From positions 1,798,001 to 1,862,000 of the forward strand of contig NZ_CP064791.1 in the NCBI RefSeq assembly GCF_017094465.1: a DNA stretch of 64,000 nucleotides. The letters are read 5' to 3'. Numbering within the stretch: position 1 is the first letter of the stretch; each line of letters starts with the position of its first letter. A program made the position numbers and the translations under genes. This document shows, one piece after another, positions 26,538 to 35,994 of the stretch. This DNA comes from Halapricum desulfuricans. GTDB taxonomy: Archaea > Halobacteriota > Halobacteria > Halobacteriales > Haloarculaceae. Below the pieces are notes generated by a model. It had not been told where the DNA came from, did no database searches, and saw only the letters and a program-made list of their open reading frames with translations.

Positions 26538-27497
26538 TTAGGCGTCCAAGCCGAGGTCCTCGGCCCGTTCGTCGATCCAGGTCTGTAGTTCCTCGATGGC
26601 TTGCTCGCCTTTTTCCTCGTCCTTGAAGAGGTGCTTGAACCGGCCCTGAGGCTCGAGCCACTCATCGACCGGTTCGCGGTCGCGGATCTTGTTGACGCTG
26701 GTGATCTCGCCGTCTTCCATCTCGAAGACCGGGAACAGACCAGTTTCGACGGCTTTTTCGGCCAGATCGACGGTCTTCGCGGAGTCGAAACTCCAGCCGA
26801 CCGGACATGGCGCGTAGACGTGGAGGAACTTCGGCCCCTCGATTTCGAGGGCCTTCTCGACTTTCTGTTTGAAGTCGTGCGGGTTGGAAATCGACGCCGT
26901 CGCGGCGTAGGGGATGCCGTGGTCGGCGGCGATCGAAATCATGTCCTTCTTGTTGGTGTCGTTGCCGATGCTCTCCTTGCCAGCGGGTGAGGTGGTCGTC
27001 GCCGCTCCGAACGGCGTCTGGCTGGAGCGCTGGACGCCAGTGTTCATGTACGCCTCGTTGTCGTACATGATGTAGAGAACGTCGTGGCCGCGCTCCATCA
27101 TGCCCGACAGCGCGCGGAAGCCGATGTCGGCGGTCGCGCCGTCTCCACCGATTGCGATGATGTTGAGATCGTCGCTGTCCTCGACGTCGAGGTGGTCCGG
27201 ATCACGCCGGTCGAAGGACTTGTAGGCGGCCTCGACACCGGCCGCGACCGATGCGGCGTTCTCGAAGATGTTGTGGATATAGCTGGTCCCCCAGGCGCTC
27301 TCGGGGTACGGCGTCGAGACGACTTCCATACAACCCGTCGCGTTGGTGACGATGGTGTTCTCGCCGGCGGCTTCGGTGATGTATTTCATCGCCAGCGCGG
27401 GGCCACAGCCGGCACACGCGCGGTGGCCGGGGTTCCACAGTTCCTCGCCGTGCTCGAGTTCGTCGGTGTAGTCCTGGTCTTGTAGGTCGGAGCTCAT
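26538..27497 (-). CDS. porB: Pyruvate/2-oxoacid:ferredoxin oxidoreductase beta subunit
   Basis: 319 residues. Binds thiamine diphosphate and a [4Fe-4S] cluster and carries the catalytic centre that decarboxylates pyruvate (or another 2-oxoacid) to acetyl-CoA while reducing ferredoxin. The ThDP motif is visible as GDGATADIGFRALSG with DNEAYMNTGVQRSSQTPFGA. Cluster cysteines lie in HRACAGCG, NATGCME and APCPVG. I use MSSDLQ at 27497, where it overlaps the porA stop by 4 bp. It ends the porGDAB operon. Substrate preference cannot be read with certainty. Confidence 0.92.
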   Translation of the reverse strand: MSSDLQDQDYTDELEHGEELWNPGHRACAGCGPALAMKYITEAAGENTIVTNATGCMEVVSTPYPESAWGTSYIHNIFENAASVAAGVEAAYKSFDRRDPDHLDVEDSDDLNIIAIGGDGATADIGFRALSGMMERGHDVLYIMYDNEAYMNTGVQRSSQTPFGAATTTSPAGKESIGNDTNKKDMISIAADHGIPYAATASISNPHDFKQKVEKALEIEGPKFLHVYAPCPVGWSFDSAKTVDLAEKAVETGLFPVFEMEDGEITSVNKIRDREPVDEWLEPQGRFKHLFKDEEKGEQAIEELQTWIDERAEDLGLDA

Positions 27498-28738
27498 TGG
27501 TCGTCCCCTCCGTTGAGAAGTTCCGGACGCAGTTGCGGCCACGATTCGCTCTCCTTGAAGCCCATCTCGGGAGTCGCCGTCTTGACGTCCTCGATGATCT
27601 CGGCGATATCTTCGGGCTTGACGTCACGGCCGGCCATCCCGAGGACGTAGCTTTTGATCGGGGGCTGACTCTCGGCGTGATAGAGCGCGCCCTTGATCTC
27701 GCCGGCGAAGGCACTCTCGTAGCCGGGCGACATCTCCTTGGTCAGCACGGCGACGCTTTCGGCGTCGGCCAGCGCGTCCCGGAGTTCGGGAGCCGGGAAC
27801 GGTCGGAAGACCCGGGGTCGGACCATCCCGACCTTCTCGCCGTCCTCGCGGTAGGCGTCGACGACGTTGCGGATCGTCCCGGCGATCGACCCCATCGCGA
27901 CGACGATGTGATCGGCGTCCTCGGCGTGGTAGGTGTCAAGCATCCCCCCATACTCGGTGTAGTCCCGACCGAACACGTCGTTGAACTCCTCGACGGCGTC
28001 GGCCCAGACCTCGCGGGCGTCCATCATCGCGCGCTGGATCTCGTAGCGGCTTTCGGTCCAGTGTTCCGGCCGGGCGTACGCACCCATCGTCTTCGGGTCC
28101 GAGGGATCGAGGGTGTACTCGGGGTCCCGCGGCGGGAGGAACTCGCTGACTTTCTCCTCGTCGGGGATGTTGGCGGGTTCCTGGACGTGAGTCAGGATGA
28201 ACCCGTCGAAGTTCGATAGCGCCGGCAGGTTGACCTGTTCGGCGACCCGGAATCCCAGCAGCACGTGGTCGATCGCTTCCTGGACGTCCTCGGCGTGGAA
28301 CTGAAGCATGCCGCCGTCGCGCTCCGCGAAGGCGTCGGTGTGGTCGGCCCAGATAGAGAGGGGAGCCGACAGCGACCGGTTGGCGACCGCCATCACGATC
28401 GGGAGGCGCATCCCCGCGGCCGTGAAGAGGGGTTCGCTCATCAGCTTCAGGCCCTGACTGGAGGTCGCGGAGAACGCGCGAGCGCCGGCCGCCGACGCGC
28501 CGATACACGTCGAGGCAGCGTTGAACTCGCTGTCGACCTTGATGAACTCGCTGTCGAGTTTCCCGTCGGCGACCAGTTCGGAGAGTTTCTCGACGATACC
28601 CGTCTGGGGCGTGATCGGATACGCCGAGACCACGTCGGGATCGGCAGCCATGACGCCTTTCGCGACTGCCGACGTCCCCTTCATGACTTCCTGTTCGTCC
28701 GAGGGGTTCTCCTGTTCTGAAGGTTCAGCTCGCGCCAT
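27494..28738 (-). CDS. porA: Pyruvate/2-oxoacid:ferredoxin oxidoreductase alpha subunit
   Basis: 414 residues. Contains the pyrimidine-binding fold with AVAKGVMAADPDVVSAYPITPQTGIVEKLSELV, including the YPITPQT motif that contacts substrate and cofactor, and the C-terminal swivel/transketolase domain III (VVAMGSIAGTIRNVVDAYREDG, VGMVRPRVFRPFPAPELRDAL, LTKEMSPGYESAF). The start MARAEPSEQENPS at 28738 lies 1 bp from the porD stop. The separate gamma, delta, alpha and beta genes show the four-subunit enzyme type. Confidence 0.92.
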   Translation of the reverse strand: MARAEPSEQENPSDEQEVMKGTSAVAKGVMAADPDVVSAYPITPQTGIVEKLSELVADGKLDSEFIKVDSEFNAASTCIGASAAGARAFSATSSQGLKLMSEPLFTAAGMRLPIVMAVANRSLSAPLSIWADHTDAFAERDGGMLQFHAEDVQEAIDHVLLGFRVAEQVNLPALSNFDGFILTHVQEPANIPDEEKVSEFLPPRDPEYTLDPSDPKTMGAYARPEHWTESRYEIQRAMMDAREVWADAVEEFNDVFGRDYTEYGGMLDTYHAEDADHIVVAMGSIAGTIRNVVDAYREDGEKVGMVRPRVFRPFPAPELRDALADAESVAVLTKEMSPGYESAFAGEIKGALYHAESQPPIKSYVLGMAGRDVKPEDIAEIIEDVKTATPEMGFKESESWPQLRPELLNGGDDQ

Positions 28739-28739
28739 A

Positions 28740-29033
28740 TTATGCCTCCTCCCGTACCATTTCGATGGCGTCGGTCGGGCACACGTCCGCGCAGATGCCA
28801 CAGCCCTTGCAGTAGTCGAGATCGAACGCGTAGAAGTCCTCGCCTTCGACCGGCTTGGCGGCCTGGTCGGGACAGTACGTCTCACACTGTCCACACTCGA
28901 TGCAGGTGTCCGGATCGACGACCGGTTTGAGCTCCCGCCAGGAACCGGTCTTGTTCGCTCGGGACGTGTTCGGTTCCGCGACGGCACCGGTCGTGATTTT
29001 CAGGTTCTCGTATGGGTCCTGTGTGTCGCTCAT
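28740..29033 (-). CDS. porD: Pyruvate/2-oxoacid:ferredoxin oxidoreductase delta subunit (ferredoxin-type)
   Basis: 97 residues with two [4Fe-4S] motifs: CIECGQCETYCP and CKGCGICADVCP. It relays electrons from the beta-subunit cluster to external ferredoxin. The N-terminal segment (GSWRELKPVVDPDTC) is the usual PorD lead-in. It overlaps porG by 4 bp and ends 1 bp before porA. Confidence 0.93.
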   Translation of the reverse strand: MSDTQDPYENLKITTGAVAEPNTSRANKTGSWRELKPVVDPDTCIECGQCETYCPDQAAKPVEGEDFYAFDLDYCKGCGICADVCPTDAIEMVREEA

Positions 29034-29569
29034 GCGTGTACCTCCGTGAACGCGTCAGTCGTTGCCGCAACGTTCTTCTGGCCGATCTCACCCTCGAACT
29101 TGCGCGTGATGACCGCCTCGAGGCTCTCCGTACTCAACTTCTCCGTCGCGCCCGCGAACGCGCCCAACAGTGCCGTGTTCATGATCGGGCGCCCGAGGTT
29201 CTCCAGCGCGATCTCGGTCGCATCGACGGTGACGATCTCCGCTTCGGTGTCGATATCGACGTCGTCCGGATCGGCGTCGGTATTGACCAGCAGCGTCCCG
29301 TCGTCTTTGACCCCCTTCGTCACGTCCACGTACTCGAGCAGGCTCGTGTCCTGAACGATGACGAAGTCCGGCTCTTCGACGTGGCTTCGCTCGGTGATCT
29401 TTTCGTCGCTATAGCGTACGTAGGCCTCGACGGGAGCACCGCGTCGCTCGACACCGAACGACGGTGTCGCCTGTGACCAGATGCCCTCTTCGTGGCCAGC
29501 CTGTGCAAGCAGCTGGGCAAGCGTAACTGATCCCTGCCCGCCGCGTCCATGAATTCGTATCTCGTACAT
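29030..29569 (-). CDS. porG: Pyruvate/2-oxoacid:ferredoxin oxidoreductase gamma subunit
   Basis: 179 residues. The signature MYEIRIHGRGGQGSVTLAQLLAQAGHEEG with GRGGQG is specific for the gamma domain, followed by TPSFGVERRGAPVEAYVRYSD and the later GRPIMNTALLGAFAGATEKLS. The frame is open to 29662, but the family N-terminus fixes the start at 29569. First gene of the operon; its promoter lies in the 544-bp region to ppc. Confidence 0.92.
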   Translation of the reverse strand: MYEIRIHGRGGQGSVTLAQLLAQAGHEEGIWSQATPSFGVERRGAPVEAYVRYSDEKITERSHVEEPDFVIVQDTSLLEYVDVTKGVKDDGTLLVNTDADPDDVDIDTEAEIVTVDATEIALENLGRPIMNTALLGAFAGATEKLSTESLEAVITRKFEGEIGQKNVAATTDAFTEVHA

Positions 29570-30113
29570 TGTGTGTCCCTCCGGGAATGGTCCCTGACAG
29601 CCATACCGACGCAAACCGTCGGTATCTGGACCACCGTAGACACTCCTACGTCTTCCATCCACTCACCTGTTTACCCCCAAAATACGGGGTGTTTAAGAGA
29701 TTCGGGGATATGGTTCAGGAACGTTCATCATCGTAGGGAAAATCGTTACAGATTTTCGAATTATCAATCATCAACTTTTCCGAGACGCTCGACCCCTGTA
29801 ATACGGGAAGCGCGGTCGGAGACGCCGTGGCGCATCGGCCGAAGTGACCTTCGGATCGATCGCGCCGATGTGCGTTCGACCCCCAATATTTGGGCATGTG
29901 GATTGCCAATCTATGTCAATCGAAGTAGCGGCCACTGGGTGAGATATTATAATAAGATATATTATATTAGGATCGGTCGATCGTCCAGAAATGCGTGCAT
30001 GGGGCCAAACGCCCGGTATTGTTACCCACTGAGTAGTATCTTTAACGAACAATACTATGATACATCCATCCCGATCCGCCAACGTTATACCCTAGCCCCT
30101 GTCAGAGAGTGGT
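29570..30113. promoter_or_regulatory. Divergent control region between porGDAB and ppc
   Basis: No gene is convincing in these 544 bp. It holds three related G/C-capped, A/T-centred partial palindromes: CCCCAAAATACGGGG (29675-29689), CCCCTGTAATACGGGA (29794-29809) and CCCAATATTTGGG (29882-29894). The 8-mer AATACGGG is shared by the first two. A very A+T-rich stretch spans 29941-29970. The TATA-like GTTATACCC near 30083-30091 lies about 27 nt before the ppc ATG, implying a leaderless mRNA. On the other strand TCTTAAAC near 29690-29697 could be part of the por promoter. Confidence 0.5.
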
Positions 30114-32813
30114 ATGAATTTGCACGCCAGAGAGATCAACCAGGACGTCAGGGAACTGGGAGAGCTCCTGGGATCGGTAATCAAACACCAAAGCTCGGAA
30201 GAAGCGTTCGACCTCGTCGAGACGATCCGGAACGCGGCCATACACTACCGACGTGGCGAGGCCGACAGTCGCAAACCGATCCACGACACGCTCGATCGCC
30301 TCTCACCCGAGAAACAGGATGTCATCGCACGTGCGTTTACTACCTACTTCGAACTGATCAACCTCGCTGAGGAACGCCAGCGCGTTCGGGAGATCCGAGA
30401 GGGGACTCAGGACGGGACGCTCGACGACAGCGTCCAGGAGGCCGCCGAGTACCTGCACGAAAACGACGTCGACCCGGAGACCGTCGAGTCGATCCTGGAT
30501 GATATTCTCATCCAGCCGACGTTCACGGCCCATCCGACCGAAGCACGGCGGAAAACTGTCAAGGCGAAGCTCCGGGACATCTCCGAGAACCTGGAAGAGC
30601 TCGACGAAGTACGACTCACCGACAACGAGGACAGACGAGTCCGTCAGAACGTCCGCGCGCAGGTGACGAGCCTCTGGCAGACGCCGCAGGTCCGTGATCG
30701 GCGGCCCGAAGTCACCGACGAGGCCCTGAACGTTCAATGGTACCTCGAAAACGTCCTGTTCGATGTCATCGACGAGATCTACGAGGAGTTCGAGTGGGCG
30801 CTGGACGACATCTACGAGTCCGAAATCGACGTGCCCAAGCTCTACGAGTTCCGTTCGTGGGCCGGCTCCGATCGCGACGGCAACCCGTTCGTGACGCCCG
30901 AAGTCACCGCCGAGACGCTCGAACGACAGCGTGACGTCGTGCTCCCCCTGTATCGGGACCGTCTCAAGGAACTGTCCGGCGTGCTGACACAGGACGGGCG
31001 ACAGATCGACGTCGGGGAACGCTTCCAGGAGCGGCTGGACGCCCACTGCGATCGACTGCCGGGTGTCGCCGAGGAAGCCAAAGATCGCTACCCCAACGAG
31101 CCCTACCGCCAGAAGCTCAAGCTGATGCGCGAGTCGGTGCTCCGGGTTTCGGACGTCCGATCGGGTGGCTACAGCGACGAAGAGGAGTTCCTCGAGGACC
31201 TGCAAGTCATCGCGGAGAGCCTCGAACAGAACGGCGCAGGTCAGATCTCGGAGCGGTACGTCGAGCCGCTGGTCCGGAAGGTCGCAACCTTCGGCTTCAA
31301 CCTCGCGAGCCTCGACCTGCGTGACCACCAGGAGATGCATACCAACGCCGTCACCGAGGCCCTCGAACAGCAGGAAAACATCGATTACGAGGGTATGGAC
31401 GAACAGGAGCGTCAGGAGTTCCTCACCGAGTCGATCCTGCAGGACCGACCGGTCATCGACATCGAGGACACCGAGGGCCTCTCCGACGAGGCCGAGCGCG
31501 TGCTCAGGCGGTTCGACGAGACGGCCGACTGGCAGAAGGAGTTCGGCGTCGACGCCATCGACACGTACGCGATCAGTATGTTCGAGGAGCCGTCTCACGC
31601 GCTGGAAGTGCTGTTCCTCGGCGATCAGGCCGGTATCGTCGATCTGCCGGGCTACTGCGGGTTCGATCTCGTCCCGCTTCTGGAGACCGAATACGCCCTC
31701 TCGGGCGCACGCCGGATCATGGGGACACTGTTCGAGAACGAGGCCTACGCTAAAGCCCTGGAAGCGCGGAACAACACCCAAGAGATCATGCTGGGCTATT
31801 CTGACTCCAACAAGGAGAACGGCTATCTCGCGGCCCAGTGGTCGCTGTACCGCAACCAGAAGCGGCTAGCGGAGATCCACGACGATTTCGACGTCGAGAT
31901 GCGGCTGTTCCACGGTCGTGGTGGTTCGATCTCCCGCGGTGGCGTGCCGATGCACGAGGCGATGCAGGCGCTGCCCAACGAGACCTGCAACGGGCAGATC
32001 AAGTTCACGGAGCAGGGCGAGGCGATTGCCGAAAAGTACGCCGAGGACAACATCGCCGAACGGAACCTCGAACAGATGGCCAACGCGCAGATCAAGGCGC
32101 GACACACGGCCATGCACAACCCGATCGAGGAGATCCCCGACGAGTGGATGTCAGCGATGGAGACCGCGTCCGATGCCGCTCGCGAATCATACCAGGGACT
32201 GCTCGAGACCGATGGGTTCGTCTCCTTTTTCGAGCAGGCGACGCCGATCACCGTCATCGAGAACCTCAACCTCGGCTCCCGGCCCGCCTCCCGGAGCGAA
32301 GAGCGCAGCGTCGAGGATCTCCGTGCGATCCCGTGGGTGTTCTCCTGGACGCAGGCCCGCTGTATCATCCCTGGCTGGTACTCGCTGGCCTCCGGGTTGA
32401 ACGCCTATCTCGACGACGGTGGGGATATCGAGACGCTCCAGAAAATGTACGAAGAGTGGCCGTTCTTCAACACGATCCTGGACCACGCGGCGCTGGCGCT
32501 GGCTCGGACCGACATGGAGATCGCCGAGGAGTACGCCGACCTGGCCGACGACAACCTCCGCAAACGGATCTTCCCGACGATCCGTACCGAATACGAAAAC
32601 GCGGTCGACGTCGTGCTCGAAATCACCGGGCGCGACAGTCTCACCCACCGCGAGTGGCTCGAAGAGAATCTCGAACGCCGTAACCCCTACGTCGACCCGC
32701 TGAACCTCCTCCAGACCCGTCTGCTGGCACAGAGCCACCTCACGGAGACCGAAAAGCAAACCCTCCGACTGACCGTCCACGGAATCGCTGCCGGCATGAA
32801 AAATACCGGATAG
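30114..32813 (+). CDS. ppc: Phosphoenolpyruvate carboxylase
   Basis: 899 residues, the full-length bacterial-type enzyme. Fixes bicarbonate onto PEP to give oxaloacetate, refilling the citric acid cycle. The catalytic His lies in TFTAHPTEARRKT at about residue 140. Later conserved motifs are GYSDSNKENGYLAAQW, FHGRGGSISRGGVPMHEAM and the C-terminal AGMKNTG that closes the active site. ATG at 30114. It stands divergent from porGDAB, so the two main fates of PEP and pyruvate are controlled from one region. Confidence 0.97.
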   Translation: MNLHAREINQDVRELGELLGSVIKHQSSEEAFDLVETIRNAAIHYRRGEADSRKPIHDTLDRLSPEKQDVIARAFTTYFELINLAEERQRVREIREGTQDGTLDDSVQEAAEYLHENDVDPETVESILDDILIQPTFTAHPTEARRKTVKAKLRDISENLEELDEVRLTDNEDRRVRQNVRAQVTSLWQTPQVRDRRPEVTDEALNVQWYLENVLFDVIDEIYEEFEWALDDIYESEIDVPKLYEFRSWAGSDRDGNPFVTPEVTAETLERQRDVVLPLYRDRLKELSGVLTQDGRQIDVGERFQERLDAHCDRLPGVAEEAKDRYPNEPYRQKLKLMRESVLRVSDVRSGGYSDEEEFLEDLQVIAESLEQNGAGQISERYVEPLVRKVATFGFNLASLDLRDHQEMHTNAVTEALEQQENIDYEGMDEQERQEFLTESILQDRPVIDIEDTEGLSDEAERVLRRFDETADWQKEFGVDAIDTYAISMFEEPSHALEVLFLGDQAGIVDLPGYCGFDLVPLLETEYALSGARRIMGTLFENEAYAKALEARNNTQEIMLGYSDSNKENGYLAAQWSLYRNQKRLAEIHDDFDVEMRLFHGRGGSISRGGVPMHEAMQALPNETCNGQIKFTEQGEAIAEKYAEDNIAERNLEQMANAQIKARHTAMHNPIEEIPDEWMSAMETASDAARESYQGLLETDGFVSFFEQATPITVIENLNLGSRPASRSEERSVEDLRAIPWVFSWTQARCIIPGWYSLASGLNAYLDDGGDIETLQKMYEEWPFFNTILDHAALALARTDMEIAEEYADLADDNLRKRIFPTIRTEYENAVDVVLEITGRDSLTHREWLEENLERRNPYVDPLNLLQTRLLAQSHLTETEKQTLRLTVHGIAAGMKNTG

Positions 32814-32911
32814 CCGGGTCCTTTCCTGGTGGCGACGGCGTCGATTATCAGCCATTTATCACGTTTTCGGGGGACTATTTATTTATGTTCGGGTAGACAT
32901 GTTCAACAGGA

Positions 32912-33367
32912 ATGACGCTACACACGATCCTGCTGGCAGTCGGACCGGAGGACAACGACCGCGCGGAAGAACTCGCAGAGGCAGTCGTCGAGATCGGAAA
33001 GCCGGCCGACGCAGAAGTGGTGATCGCACACGTATTCACGGAAAGTGAGTTCCAGCGAGCCACCGAGCGGCTGGACTTCGACGGCGACATGGCAGACCCG
33101 AACGAGGTCGCGAAGCGCCACCAGACCGTCCGATCGATGACCAAGTTGTTCGACGAAGCCGGGATCGATTACTCGATCCGGGGTGAAGTCGGCGAACACG
33201 CCGAAGAGATCGTCGACCTCGCGACGAAGGTCGGGGCCGATCGGGTTATCGTCGGTGGCCGCAAGCGCTCGCCGACCGGCAAGGCCGTCTTCGGCTCGAC
33301 AGCCCAGGCCGTCATGCTCGATGCGCCCTGTCCGGTGACGTTCGTCCGCGGCGCAGACAAAGAATAG
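32912..33367 (+). CDS. Universal stress protein (UspA family)
   Basis: 151 residues, a single Usp domain. The start MTLHTILLAVGPEDNDRAEELAEAVVEIG is the first beta strand and loop. The ATP-binding motif G-x2-G-x9-G(S/T) appears as GGRKRSPTGKAVFGSTAQ. Therefore a nucleotide-binding type is likely. The central segment around ERLDFDGDMADPNEVAKRH is charged. The TATA-like CTATTTATTTATG is about 35 nt upstream. It follows ppc by 98 bp and may be a separate unit. Confidence 0.88.
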   Translation: MTLHTILLAVGPEDNDRAEELAEAVVEIGKPADAEVVIAHVFTESEFQRATERLDFDGDMADPNEVAKRHQTVRSMTKLFDEAGIDYSIRGEVGEHAEEIVDLATKVGADRVIVGGRKRSPTGKAVFGSTAQAVMLDAPCPVTFVRGADKE

Positions 33368-33397
33368 AACCGTCGCGAGGTTTTTCGGCCGAAACGA

Positions 33398-34723
33398 TCA
33401 CTTGATCAGCGCAGCCTCGATCAACTCGAGCGGGTGACGGATGTCGTAGCCGGTTCCGTGTTCCATCTGGCTCGCGCAGGTGGGACACTCGGTCATGCCG
33501 GTCGTCCCCTCGGATTCCTCCATGTGTTCGAACATCTCCGACCCGATCTCCATCGACTTCTCGTATTTCTCGGACTTCCAGCCGTACGTGCCCGAGATGC
33601 CCGAGCAGGAATCGCCGACATCCTCGACCGAGACGCCGTCCAGGTTCCGGAAGAGTTCGATCGCCTGTCGCTCGAGCCCCTGATTGCGCGCGTGACACGG
33701 CGCGTGGTAGGCGAATTCGTCCGCGAGTTCGCCCGAAATCTCGGCCTGCTCGAGTTCCTGACGGACGTCAGTGTGGATACGGAGGTACTCGATGGCGTCG
33801 TACGTGTGGGCAGCGAGGTCGTCGATTCCGTCGATGTCGAACAACTCGGGATACTCGTTGCGCAGCGCCATCGAACAGGATGTACAGGAGGCGACGATGT
33901 CCGCACCGTCTTCGATCGCTGCGGTGAGGTTCTCGACGTTGGTCTCGGCGTGGCGACGCGCGTCGTCGAGCATCCCGTTTGCGAACATCGGCGTCCCCGA
34001 ACACTTCTGTTCCGGCACCATGACCTCGTAGCCGAAGTACTCGTAGATGCGGACTAAGGCCTTCGCGACTTCTGGTGTGTTGTAATTCGAGTAACAGCCG
34101 TGGAAGTACGCGATCTTCTTGTCCTCAGAGTGGACTTTCGCGCCGCCGCGTTCGGCCCACCACTGACGGAACGTCTGTGTGGCGAACTCGGGGAACTCCC
34201 GTTCGCTGGGGATGTGCATGACCTTCTCCATCGCCCACCGGACCGGCCCGAAGTTCATGAAGAAGTTGGCCGTCCGGGGGACCATGCTCGCGAAGTACGC
34301 GGAGGTCCGGTAGTTCGCGAGGATCCGGTTGCGGACGTACTTGACGGAGAACTTCGAGACCTGGTTGTCGACGTACTCCCCGCGGGCGGTGTTGTGCATC
34401 TGGGCCAGGTTGACGCCCGACGGACAGGACGTATCGCACCGAAGACAGTTCGAGCACTCCGAGATCGACGGATCGATCTCGTAGTCGTCGTCGGTCTGTT
34501 TGAGCCGCCACTGCTCGGGGCCCTGGAACTTCGGCCCCGGGAAGTCGTCGTCGACTTCCGCGACCGGACAGTTGGTATCACAGGTCGAGCATTTGTAGCA
34601 GGAATCCGCGCCGGGACGGAGGTCGAACCCCTCGTCTTCCGGGAAGACTTCGAGCGGCTCGTATTCTTCTCCTGTGTTCGGTACGACCGGGTCGAACTGC
34701 GTCGGGTCTCTAGCGTCGCTCAT
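33398..34723 (-). CDS. glpC: Anaerobic-type glycerol-3-phosphate dehydrogenase subunit C
   Basis: 441 residues; the iron-sulfur membrane-associated subunit that passes electrons from GlpAB towards the quinone pool. Two N-terminal [4Fe-4S] motifs are present: CYKCSTCDTNCP and CSNCLRCDTSCP. The two C-terminal CCG-type domains contain YFHGCYSNYNTP and YHAPCHARNQG with the paired Cys elements CTSC and CPTCASQ. The start overlaps the glpB stop by 4 bp. Confidence 0.92.
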   Translation of the reverse strand: MSDARDPTQFDPVVPNTGEEYEPLEVFPEDEGFDLRPGADSCYKCSTCDTNCPVAEVDDDFPGPKFQGPEQWRLKQTDDDYEIDPSISECSNCLRCDTSCPSGVNLAQMHNTARGEYVDNQVSKFSVKYVRNRILANYRTSAYFASMVPRTANFFMNFGPVRWAMEKVMHIPSEREFPEFATQTFRQWWAERGGAKVHSEDKKIAYFHGCYSNYNTPEVAKALVRIYEYFGYEVMVPEQKCSGTPMFANGMLDDARRHAETNVENLTAAIEDGADIVASCTSCSMALRNEYPELFDIDGIDDLAAHTYDAIEYLRIHTDVRQELEQAEISGELADEFAYHAPCHARNQGLERQAIELFRNLDGVSVEDVGDSCSGISGTYGWKSEKYEKSMEIGSEMFEHMEESEGTTGMTECPTCASQMEHGTGYDIRHPLELIEAALIK

Positions 34724-35994
34724 TGTGCCTCCTGTGCCGCGATTCGGCCAGCATGATATCCTGTTGCGATCGAGACGCCGCTGCCGGATTTCTCGGCAGC
34801 GAAGTCATACCCGCCGAGGACCGAGCCGGCGGCCCGCAGGTTCTCGAACTCGGGTGATCCCGAGCCGTCGAGTGGCCGCAGTTCGGGATCGGGATCGACG
34901 CCGAACCCGGCGAACGGATGGTCGCCGAAGACGTCCTCGTCGAACCAGTCATACCGGTCCTCGGAGTGGGCGACGTGGCAGTCGAAGATCGGTTCGTAGA
35001 CGTGCTCGCGATCGGACTCGACGCCCTTGCCGACGAGTCCGCCGGTCGCCAGCACGTACTGCTCGGCGCTGAACGGGATCCGGGCGTCCTGTTTGTCGAC
35101 GTAGACGGTCTCGACGCGGTCCTGGCCGTCGAAGGAAACGACCGGATTACCGCTCTCGAAGTTGCCACCGACCTCATCGAGGGCCTCGAACAGTCGGTCC
35201 TCCAGTCGGACGCCGGGTAGGGACGGCGGCGTCGCCGGCACCTCGAAGACCTCTGTGCCGAGCTCCGCTTCCAGGGCCGCCCGCACGCCGGCGGCGTCTG
35301 CGTCGCCGAGGACAGCCGGCAGACCGATGCGCTGTTCGTTCTCGATCAGCGGGTTGAGGCGCTCAACCAGGGCGTCTCGGGCCCCGCGCTCGCGGCCCCG
35401 TACTTCTACAGGGCCGTTGTTTTCGAGGAGTTTGGCGTAGCGAGTGACCTTGGCGTCGTCCATCAGGTCCCCGGGGAACTGAATCGTCTCCCCGCGCACG
35501 TCGAACGGAACGCCGGCAGCCTCGAGGTGGGCCGCGACGTGCGGTGCGTCGAAGTCGGGCATCGCCTCGAACCCGACCAGCAGAAGGTCGCGGTCGTCGC
35601 TGGCGAGCCCGGCGGCCGCGCCGTCGGGGTATCGGGCGGTCGGCTTGACCGTCCCGCCGTAGGTCGGCAGCAGGGCATTGGTATCCGTGTGTCCGCCCCG
35701 ATACGTGTCGACGACCGCGTCGAACATCGACATCGCGTCTCTGACAGTGTCCTCGCCGACGATGCGGTACGGGTGCTCTTCGGGGAGTTCGGGGATAGCG
35801 TCGTAGGGGTCGGTGAGCGGGCCCTCGCCGTTGGGCGTGTACCCGAGCACGTCGATCAGCCCCGAGGCTTGCCGGAGCGTACTCTGCTTGTAGGTTACCA
35901 GACGCACGTCCGCGCCCTCGCGGGCGGCCGAAATCGCGCTCGATAACCCGGCAAGTCCGCCACCGATCACCAGTACGTCCGACTCAATAGCCAT
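34720..35994 (-). CDS. glpB: Anaerobic-type glycerol-3-phosphate dehydrogenase subunit B
   Basis: 424 residues; flavoprotein subunit thought to bind FMN/FAD in the GlpABC complex. The dinucleotide fold [49 protein letters not shown] is at the start, and a second conserved part ([16 protein letters not shown]) lies near residue 310. The frame is open to 36039, but [13 protein letters not shown] at 35994 is the natural start, overlapping glpA by 11 bp. Confidence 0.9.
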   Translation of the reverse strand: MAIESDVLVIGGGLAGLSSAISAAREGADVRLVTYKQSTLRQASGLIDVLGYTPNGEGPLTDPYDAIPELPEEHPYRIVGEDTVRDAMSMFDAVVDTYRGGHTDTNALLPTYGGTVKPTARYPDGAAAGLASDDRDLLLVGFEAMPDFDAPHVAAHLEAAGVPFDVRGETIQFPGDLMDDAKVTRYAKLLENNGPVEVRGRERGARDALVERLNPLIENEQRIGLPAVLGDADAAGVRAALEAELGTEVFEVPATPPSLPGVRLEDRLFEALDEVGGNFESGNPVVSFDGQDRVETVYVDKQDARIPFSAEQYVLATGGLVGKGVESDREHVYEPIFDCHVAHSEDRYDWFDEDVFGDHPFAGFGVDPDPELRPLDGSGSPEFENLRAAGSVLGGYDFAAEKSGSGVSIATGYHAGRIAAQEAQ

